In this document: positions 58,022 through 64,000 of the stretch, piece by piece
How the letters are laid out: each line of letters starts with the position of its first letter
Numbering within the stretch: the stretch's first letter is position 1
Origin: an uncultured Collinsella sp.
GTDB taxonomy: Bacteria > Actinomycetota > Coriobacteriia > Coriobacteriales > Coriobacteriaceae
Assembly: GCA_900542275.1 (NCBI GenBank)
Contig: UQMW01000002.1
Span: 40,837 to 104,836, forward strand
Direction: 5' to 3'
Length of the DNA stretch: 64,000 bases
Position numbers and translations under genes: made by a program
The notes under the pieces: generated by a model
Database searches by the model: none
What the model was told of the DNA's origin: nothing
The model's input: only the letters and a program-made list of their open reading frames with translations

Positions 58022-59734
58022 CTAAGAGCGCTTGCGGATCACCACGGCGCCTGCGGCGATAGCGGCTGTTCCCGCAAGGACGGTTGCCACGATGGCCGCA
58101 CCCGAGGTGTCGCCGGTTGCCGCGAGCACGCCGGTAGTCTTGGCTTTCGTGGTTGAAGCCGCAACGGCCTTGGTCGGCTTTGAGTCCTCAGGCTTGGGGT
58201 TCTGCTTGGACTCCGCGGGCTTGCTTTCTGCGGGCCTGGTCTCGTCGGGCTTGGGGTCTTCCGGCTTGGCTACCTCGGGAGGTGCGATGGTCGTGCTTTT
58301 GGCGACTGCTTTGATATAGAGGGAGTCGACCGTGGCGTCGCCCGTGCCGATGGCTTGGCCTGCCTCGTAGATGCCGTCACGGAGCTTGCGATAGTCAATG
58401 ACCTTGCCGCCTTCGGGCGTCTGGATGGCGGCGTTCTCAATCTTGATGGTGCCGATTGTCTTGCCGTCAGCGCTCATGGCACGGGCAAAGATTGCCGCTG
58501 TATCTCCTTCGGCCGTTACCTTGCTGCGGATGATTGAGATGGCTGCGGGTGTGACGCCCTCGCTGGTCTGGGCGATGATGCCGATGTTCTCGCCTTGGGG
58601 TTCGCGCCTTGTCTCGCCATCTTGGTTTTCGCTGTAGGGGATGGGGCCGTCGCCGTTCTCGACATAGCGGGCTATGGCCTTGACAACGGAGTCGCTGATG
58701 TAGATGTGGCCACCCTTCTCGTTGGGTCGATCGTTTCTGGTGGAGAATGCAGCCGAAACCTCGCCTTCCGCAAACGCGTCCACGGTGGAGCCGTTCTTGA
58801 CGACGATGTCGTCCTGGTAGGTGAAGAGGGCGATGGCGCCACCGTATCTGCCTTTACTTGCACGGACCGTCACGTTTGCATGATCGAGGGTGATGCCCTT
58901 GTGGGCATAGACGCCATATTCAACACCGTTTATGTTGAGGGAGGCGTTTGTGGCTGCGAGGCTGCCCTTGGCCTCGACGGCAGCGTCTTCCTCGGAGCTC
59001 GCCTTGACCTGGCTGCCGCCCTTGATGGTGAGGTTCTTGTCGGTTCCAATACCCTTGTCCTTGGTAGCCCTGGCGGTAACGGCTCCGCTGTCGTCAATCG
59101 TGATATTGCCGTTTGCCCTGATGCCATCCGATGCACCCGTGGCGTTGACGTTGCCCGAACCTTTGATAGCGAGATCGCCCCCGGCATTGATGGCATCAAA
59201 CCCAGTGCTCGTGGCGTTGACGGATCCGGCTCCGTCGATGTTGATATTACCCGTGGAGAGGATAGCGTCCTCAGTAGATGTCACGCTGAGCGTGCCGCCC
59301 TCGTCGCCTTGGATATTGAGCTCGGCATTCTCGTTAGTGCCATGAGAAACGTTGATGCTTTCGATCCATTCGGCAGTGATGATGTTGGTTCCCGAGTAAT
59401 TCACGTTGAGCTTGCCTGCGGCCTGGATCTCGCCGCCGTTATAGTTGTTGAGCTTCAAGTCGTCGGCGCCGTCCCACGACCAGGTACCGGCCTCGTCGCT
59501 CGCCGCGGTGTTGTACTTGTTGCCGCCGACCTTGACCCATTCCGCTGCGAGCGAGACGCTCGGCATGAGCAGCGAGCTCACCGTGAGCGCGCACACGGCG
59601 CGCGCGACGATGCGGCGCGTCACGCGGCGCCAGCTGCCGTGCGCGAGTCCTATGCGACGGCGAACGTCGGGTTCGGCAACATGGGTTCCGGCGGTAGTGT
59701 CATTGCGTTTGGGGGTCGTGAACAAGGCTGCCAT
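58022..59734 (-). CDS. Cell-wall-anchored surface protein with repeated beta-strand region (paralog 1)
   Basis: 570 residues. A cytoplasmic lead of about 40 residues precedes the signal peptide (RRVTRRIVARAVCALTVSSLLMPSVSLAAE). The body consists of short N-x-T/S-rich segments with a 'NITIDDSGAV', 'NLTIKGGSQV', 'DLAIKGSGNV' rhythm, typical of a right-handed beta-helix. After a Pro/Lys/Glu-rich wall-spanning region (PKPDETRPAESKPAESK) come LAATGD (a LAxTG sortase signal), a hydrophobic helix and RKRS. ATG at 59734 follows GGGAG. Tandem paralog of the protein at 60006-61793; probably adhesive, ligand unknown. Confidence 0.88.
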   Translation of the reverse strand: MAALFTTPKRNDTTAGTHVAEPDVRRRIGLAHGSWRRVTRRIVARAVCALTVSSLLMPSVSLAAEWVKVGGNKYNTAASDEAGTWSWDGADDLKLNNYNGGEIQAAGKLNVNYSGTNIITAEWIESINVSHGTNENAELNIQGDEGGTLSVTSTEDAILSTGNINIDGAGSVNATSTGFDAINAGGDLAIKGSGNVNATGASDGIRANGNITIDDSGAVTARATKDKGIGTDKNLTIKGGSQVKASSEEDAAVEAKGSLAATNASLNINGVEYGVYAHKGITLDHANVTVRASKGRYGGAIALFTYQDDIVVKNGSTVDAFAEGEVSAAFSTRNDRPNEKGGHIYISDSVVKAIARYVENGDGPIPYSENQDGETRREPQGENIGIIAQTSEGVTPAAISIIRSKVTAEGDTAAIFARAMSADGKTIGTIKIENAAIQTPEGGKVIDYRKLRDGIYEAGQAIGTGDATVDSLYIKAVAKSTTIAPPEVAKPEDPKPDETRPAESKPAESKQNPKPEDSKPTKAVAASTTKAKTTGVLAATGDTSGAAIVATVLAGTAAIAAGAVVIRKRS

Positions 59735-59879
59735 GGTTGCTCCCGTTCTCATAGGGCCTATACGACTAGATTCAGCGTATCTGCTGGATGTTGCCGGCGG
59801 TAGTGCCGTATGGAGGGCAAAATGGCCAAAATGGGGGAGAAATAGGCCGCACGCCGGCGCAGAGACCGGCGCTAAAAGA

Positions 59880-59912
59880 AAAGCGCGGGGCCGCATGGCG
59901 ACTCCGCGCTTT
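59880..59912 (-). terminator. Terminator after the second surface-protein gene
   Basis: AAAGCGCGG/CCGCGCTTT stem with a mismatched GC-rich middle; reading leftwards it ends TTTTCTTTT. Closely related in sequence to 61941-61975, as part of a tandem duplication. Confidence 0.8.
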
Positions 59913-59943
59913 ATTGTTCAGCTTTTGCAGCCTTGCCCTTGCG

Positions 59944-59984
59944 CTACGAAGAAGTAGACGAGGAAGGCAAGGGCCGCGATCCAC
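59944..59984 (-). pseudogene. Duplicated 3' end of the NCS2 permease gene
   Basis: 41 bases (GAAGAAGTAGACGAGGAAGG...) match the end of the permease gene at 62006-62046 with only a few differences and would encode WIAALAFLVYFF. No other permease sequence is present. It is a by-product of the tandem duplication that produced the two surface-protein genes. Confidence 0.8.
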
Positions 59985-60005
59985 CCGTCCCGTGCGAAAA
60001 AGTGT

Positions 60006-61793
60006 TTACGAGCGTTTGCGACTCGCCAGGGCGCCTGCGGCGATGGCGGCTGTTCCCGCAAAGGCGGCTGCCACGATGGCTGCGCTCGAGGCGTCGCCGG
60101 TTGCCGCGAGCTTGCCGATGGTCTTGGCTCCCGTGGTTGCAACTGCAACGGTCTTGGTCGTCTTCGTGCCCTCGGACTTGGAACCCTCGGGCTTGGTCTC
60201 GCCGGACTTTTCCTCGGGTTTGATCTCCTCGGGAGGCACGGTGACCGTGCTCTTGGCGACAGCGGCGTCGTAGGGGGAGTCGATCGTGGCGTCGCCCGTG
60301 CCGATGGTTTGACCTGCCTCGTAGGAGATGCTGGGGCCATACTCTTCTTCGTGGCGATAGTTAATGATCTTGCCGCCTGCGGGCGTCTGGATGGGAGCGC
60401 CTTCGATCTCGATGGCGCCGATCGCCTTGCCGTCCTCGCTTATGGCAAGAGCGAAGATTGCCGCCGTGTCTCCCTCGGCCGTGACCTTGCTGCGGACGAT
60501 CGAGATACTCGCAGGCGTGATGCCCTCGTAGGTCTGGGCGAAGATACCGATGTTCAGACCCCTAGGCTCGGGGATGGCCTTGCCGCTTTGGTCGTTGCTG
60601 TAGTGATCGGGGCCGTCGCTACCGGACTCGACATAGCGGGCTATAGCCTTAACAACGGAGTCGCTGATGTAGATGTGGCCGCCAGCGACGTTTGGCTGGT
60701 GGTTTCTGGTAGAGATTGCAACCGAGAATTTACCTTCCGCGAACGCGTCCACGATGGAACCATTCTTGATGACGATGTCGTCCCCGTCAGTGATGAGGGC
60801 GATGGCCTGGCCGCCGCTCGCGCTTGTACGGACCGTCACGGTCGCGTGATCGAGCGTAACGCCCTTGTAGGCATAGACACCATATTCAACACCGCTTGCG
60901 TCAAGGGAGGCGTTCGTGACCGCGAGACTGCCCTCAGTGTCGACGGCAAGATCTCCTTCGGAGTTTGCCTTAACCTGGCTGCCGCCCGAGATGCTGATGC
61001 CGTCTTTAGCCCAAATCGCCGCTTCTTCTATCGAGCTTGCCTCTACCTTGCCGCCGCCTTTGATGATCAGGTCACTGTCCGCGGCGATGCCGTAACCTTC
61101 GTCTCCTTTAGCGATCACTGTGCCAGAAGAATCGATGGTGGTCTTGCCCTTGGATTGGATGCCTTCGGTACCGCCCGTTGCATTCACAGTGCCCGAGCCT
61201 GTGATAGAGAGATCGCCCTTTGCCTCAATTCCGTCGGAAGAGGTGCTTGTGGTGTTCACAGTGCCTGGGCCAGAAATGGAGAGGTCGCCTGTGGACTTAA
61301 TTGCATCGGCCTCGGCTGTCACATTGAGCTCATCCGTGCTATTCGAGCTCGTTATGTTCAACTCTGCTTTCTGGCTAGTGCCATCCTTCGCCTTGATGGC
61401 GGCTCCGGTGTAATCGGGCTCGGTTTTCACGGTGTTCTTGCCCTCGTAGACAATGTTGAGCTTGCCTGCAGCCTGGATTGCGCCGCCGTTATAGCCGTTG
61501 AGCTTCATGTCGTCGGCGCCGTCCCAGCTCCAGGTGCCGGCGGCGTCTCCCGTGGGTCCCGCGGCCGCTTCGTGGCGGACGCCGCCAACGTCCACCCACT
61601 CGGCCGCGAGTGAGACGCTCGGCATGAGCAGCGAGCTCACCGTAAGCGCGCATACGGCGCCTACAACGATGCGGCGCGTCACGCGGCGCCAGCTGCCGTG
61701 TGCGAGCAGCGTGCGACGGCGTACGTCGGGCTCGACAAAATGGGCTCCAGAGGCTTTGTCATTGCGCTTGGGGGTCGTGAACAAGGCGGCCAT
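60006..61793 (-). CDS. Cell-wall-anchored surface protein with repeated beta-strand region (paralog 2)
   Basis: 595 residues; N-terminal MAALFTTPKRND, signal peptide (RRVTRRIVVGAVCALTVSSLLMPSVSLAAE) and C-terminal LAATGD-helix-RKRS nearly identical to paralog 1. The middle is diverged in the beta-helix repeats (ELNITSSNSTD, DLSISGPGTV, DLSITGSGTV, DLIIKGGGKV) while GGHIYISDSVVKAIARYVE and KVTAEGDTAAIFA are conserved. The pattern suggests selection for variable exposed surfaces. ATG at 61793 follows GGGAG. Confidence 0.88.
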   Translation of the reverse strand: MAALFTTPKRNDKASGAHFVEPDVRRRTLLAHGSWRRVTRRIVVGAVCALTVSSLLMPSVSLAAEWVDVGGVRHEAAAGPTGDAAGTWSWDGADDMKLNGYNGGAIQAAGKLNIVYEGKNTVKTEPDYTGAAIKAKDGTSQKAELNITSSNSTDELNVTAEADAIKSTGDLSISGPGTVNTTSTSSDGIEAKGDLSITGSGTVNATGGTEGIQSKGKTTIDSSGTVIAKGDEGYGIAADSDLIIKGGGKVEASSIEEAAIWAKDGISISGGSQVKANSEGDLAVDTEGSLAVTNASLDASGVEYGVYAYKGVTLDHATVTVRTSASGGQAIALITDGDDIVIKNGSIVDAFAEGKFSVAISTRNHQPNVAGGHIYISDSVVKAIARYVESGSDGPDHYSNDQSGKAIPEPRGLNIGIFAQTYEGITPASISIVRSKVTAEGDTAAIFALAISEDGKAIGAIEIEGAPIQTPAGGKIINYRHEEEYGPSISYEAGQTIGTGDATIDSPYDAAVAKSTVTVPPEEIKPEEKSGETKPEGSKSEGTKTTKTVAVATTGAKTIGKLAATGDASSAAIVAAAFAGTAAIAAGALASRKRS

Positions 61794-61940
61794 GGTTACT
61801 CCCATCCTCATAGGGCCTATGCGATTACGCTCAGCATATCTGCAGGATGTAGCCGGCGGTAGTGCCGTTTGGAGGGCAAAATGTCCAAAAATTCGGGGAG
61901 CAATACATCGCGCGTCCGTGCGTTGCCTGGCTTTAAAAGA

Positions 61941-61975
61941 AAAGCGCGGAGCCGCTCGATGCGACTCCGCGCTTT
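61941..61975 (-). terminator. Terminator after the NCS2 purine permease gene
   Basis: AAAGCGCGGAG/CTCCGCGCTTT, perfect 11-bp stem, followed leftwards by TCTTTTAAA. Confidence 0.85.
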
Positions 61976-62001
61976 GGTGTTTGGTATTGCGAATCTTGCG
62001 C

Positions 62002-63312
62002 CTACGCCACGAAGAAGTAGACGAGGAAGGCGAGGGCTGCGATCCACATGAGCGGCTTGATCTTGGAGGCCTCGCCCTTAAATAGCGCGACGACCACGTA
62101 GGCGATAAAGCCCAGACCAATGCCGGCGGAGATGGAGTAGGTGAAGGGCACGCCGGCGACAATCATGAACGCCGGGAAGCCCTGCGACACGTCGGACCAG
62201 TCGATCTCGGAGGCCTCGCTCATCATGAGGTAGCCGACGTAGACCAGGGCACCGCAAGTGGCGGCGCTGGAAACGATGGAGACGACGGGGGAGAAAAACG
62301 CGGCGAGGATAAACAGCACGCCGGTTGTGACGGAGGTGAGACCCGTGCGGCCACCGTCGGCAGCGCCAGAGGTGGACTCGACGAAGGTGGTGATGGAGGA
62401 GACGCCCATGAAACCGCCCACGGCAGCGGCGGCGGAGTCGACGATCAAGATCTCCTTGATGTTCTCGACGTTGCCGTCGTCGGTGAGGAACTCGCCCTGC
62501 TTGGCCACGGCCATCGCAGTGCCCATGGTGTCGAAGAAGTCACTCATGAGCAGCGAGAACGAGATGACGAGGAGCGCGGGGTCGGTAAGGACCTTGACGA
62601 TGGCGGGCACGCCGCCGGCGTCGGCGATGGGGCCGCCGATGCTCGAGAAGTCGAGCGGGGCGATGATACCGGTCGGAGCCTGGGTCACACCCAGGGGGAT
62701 ACCGGCGATAACGGCGACGATGATGCCGATGAGCAGCGAGCCCGGCACGTTACGAGAAGCCAGAGCGACCGTCACGATGATGGAGATAATGCCGACGATA
62801 AAGGTGGGGGAGGTGATGTCGCCCAGGCCGACAAGCGTGCCAGCACCGGCGGTGATGATGCCGGCGTCGCACAGGCCGATCATGGCGATGAACAGGCCCA
62901 GACCCACCGAGATGGCGTGACGCAGGACAACCGGGATGGCGTCCATGATGGCCTCGCGCAGGCCACAGAGCACGAGCAGCAAGATGACGACGCCCTCAAG
63001 GAAGATGACGCTCATGGCCACGTGCCAGTCACCGCCGCAGACGGTAGTGGTGATTCCAGCGATCATCGCGTTGACGCCTAAGCCCGACGCGCAGGCGAGC
63101 GGGCGGTTGGCGAAGATACCCATGCAGATGGTCATGATGCCGGCGCCCAGGCAGGTGGCGCAGGCGAGCGCTCCCGCATCGATGCCGGCGCCCGAGAGCA
63201 CTGCGGGGTTGACGGCGATGATGTAGGCCATCGCCAGGAATGTTGTCAGTCCAGCGCGAAGTTCGGTCCCGATTGTGGACTTGCGCTCGCTGACGTGAAA
63301 CAGTTCGTCCAT
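62002..63312 (-). CDS. NCS2 family adenine/guanine/hypoxanthine permease (AzgA-like)
   Basis: 436 residues. TELRAGLTTFLAMAYIIAVNPAVLS is the AzgA/PbuG start, ASGLGVNAMIAG and VSSITTFVESTSGAADGGRTGLTSV the substrate-site region (TFVES.SGA..G). It imports purines with H+. I found no purine riboswitch upstream. ATG at 63312 follows GGAAAGGG. The 3' end of this gene is duplicated at 59944-59984. Confidence 0.94.
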   Translation of the reverse strand: MDELFHVSERKSTIGTELRAGLTTFLAMAYIIAVNPAVLSGAGIDAGALACATCLGAGIMTICMGIFANRPLACASGLGVNAMIAGITTTVCGGDWHVAMSVIFLEGVVILLLVLCGLREAIMDAIPVVLRHAISVGLGLFIAMIGLCDAGIITAGAGTLVGLGDITSPTFIVGIISIIVTVALASRNVPGSLLIGIIVAVIAGIPLGVTQAPTGIIAPLDFSSIGGPIADAGGVPAIVKVLTDPALLVISFSLLMSDFFDTMGTAMAVAKQGEFLTDDGNVENIKEILIVDSAAAAVGGFMGVSSITTFVESTSGAADGGRTGLTSVTTGVLFILAAFFSPVVSIVSSAATCGALVYVGYLMMSEASEIDWSDVSQGFPAFMIVAGVPFTYSISAGIGLGFIAYVVVALFKGEASKIKPLMWIAALAFLVYFFVA

Positions 63313-63505
63313 GCATACCCTTTCCTTGTTCGGCCCCGAGTTTAGGCCGATTGACACGAACCCACCCACTATATCGCCTTTGTGAAGTTGGTGTTCCTCG
63401 CATGTTGATGTTCGGCGGTTTGTAACGGACGGGCGGTATCTTTCGCATGAAATTGTGTAGGTACCGTATACTTAAGCGGTTACAACGACCCCTATGGAGG
63501 AACGT

Positions 63506-63925
63506 ATGATTAAAGAGCTCTGCCGCGACGAGGCTATCCTGTCCCAGCGTTGCGAGGTCGCGACCGTCGAGGACGAGTCGGTTGCTCAGGACCTGATCGA
63601 TACCATCAAGTCGCTCGACGATGCCGGCTGCCTTGCCGCTAACCAGATTGGCGTTACCAAGAAGGTCTGCGTCTATCTGGACGACGCCGGCGAGCCCCAC
63701 GTGCTCTATAACCCCCGTCTGGTGTTTGGCCTGGGAGCCAGCAAGATGGAGGAGAGCTGCCTGACGCACGAGGAGGTCACCAAGTCCACGCGCTATATCA
63801 AGTGCAAGGTCGCCTTTGATCAGATCGTCGACGGCAAGATGAAGGAGTGCCGCCGCGACTACGCGGGCTTTGAGGCACAGATGATCCAGCATATGATCGA
63901 CCACTGTCTTGGAAAGTTGGTCTAA
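63506..63925 (+). CDS. Peptide deformylase-like protein lacking the catalytic Glu
   Basis: 139 residues. The peptide deformylase fold is recognisable: DAGCLAANQIGV (motif 1 GxGxAAxQ, both glycines altered), MEESCLT (motif 2 EGCLS, metal Cys kept, Gly to Ser) and QHMIDHCLG (motif 3 HEIDHL, both His kept, catalytic Glu replaced by Met). By family knowledge this Glu is essential, so normal deformylase activity is unlikely although the metal ligands remain. ATG follows GGAGG. A second, canonical def gene should exist elsewhere. Confidence 0.85.
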   Translation: MIKELCRDEAILSQRCEVATVEDESVAQDLIDTIKSLDDAGCLAANQIGVTKKVCVYLDDAGEPHVLYNPRLVFGLGASKMEESCLTHEEVTKSTRYIKCKVAFDQIVDGKMKECRRDYAGFEAQMIQHMIDHCLGKLV

Positions 63926-63927
63926 GG

Positions 63928-63961
63928 GGACCAAAGCACCGCACTTCGTCTCTTTTGGTCC
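63928..63961 (+). terminator. Hairpin after the deformylase-like gene
   Basis: GGACCAAA / TTTGGTCC, 8-bp stem and an 18-nt loop, starting two bases after the stop. No T-run. Confidence 0.5.
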
Positions 63962-64000
63962 GAGCGTGACGTTGTTGTCATGTCCGGGCTTTTGTGTTTA

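Noticed and set aside
63313..63480. Purine riboswitch upstream of the NCS2 permease
   Set aside because: The expected TATA-stem and conserved loop motifs are not found on the minus strand.

Overview
The window looks like a chromosome segment of a Coriobacteriia bacterium, most consistent with Collinsella or a close relative. The backbone is GC-rich, carries LAATG-type sortase-anchored surface proteins, and has several two-component hybrid kinases and small soluble or membrane families typical of gut Actinomycetota. This assignment is inference from composition and gene families; no rRNA or tRNA gene is present to confirm it.

Layout. 1-6025: a sensory block with two hybrid histidine kinases, one beside a separate solute-binding protein gene and one with two such domains fused to it, around a PNPOx-like flavoprotein. 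6128-9515: palindromic repeat, K+ channel, LOG-like protein, ClC-like channel, methyltransferase. 9794-11835: GntR/ABC-2 cassette with a candidate operator. 11990-23497: housekeeping and transport genes (RF3, VUT transporter, SDR, uracil-DNA glycosylase, EamA exporter with divergent LysR, MATE pump, RlmA- and RsmJ-like methyltransferases, GNAT, MscL). 23742-30729: a Tet(M)-like GTPase, then two paralogous AAA ATPases flanking a short UvrA-like protein. Both ATPases have three phased direct repeats upstream, and the stretch is punctuated by TGTGACAAAGG palindromes. 30862-34600: an AT-richer accessory segment with a serine recombinase, a lipoprotein, a DUF4230 protein and a gene broken by an in-frame TGA. 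34635-37528: TrmL, COG0523 GTPase, ArsC/Spx-like protein, flavodoxin-like reductase.

37615-44582 is a clearly AT-rich island bounded by a 14-bp direct repeat. It starts with degenerate mobile-element debris and then carries seven co-directional genes (38531-44188): radical SAM enzyme, uncharacterised acyltransferase-like protein, PqqD/RRE protein, a 66-residue Ala/Val-rich cysteine-free candidate precursor peptide, small membrane protein, class I methyltransferase and ABC exporter. This is a complete RiPP-like biosynthetic cluster that I cannot place in a known class, and it is the most interesting system in the window.

44589-64000: two paralogous cyclic-di-GMP proteins, patatin phospholipase, a thiM-MTH1187-thiE operon behind a TPP riboswitch, HAD hydrolase, LysR with a MetE-like target, uracil/xanthine permease, esterase, two tandemly duplicated cell-wall-anchored proteins (the duplication also copied the 3' end of the neighbouring NCS2 purine permease), and a peptide-deformylase-like protein lacking the catalytic Glu.

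Short palindromic repeats of at least three families, all containing GGGAC-type cores, sit directly at gene ends throughout the window.
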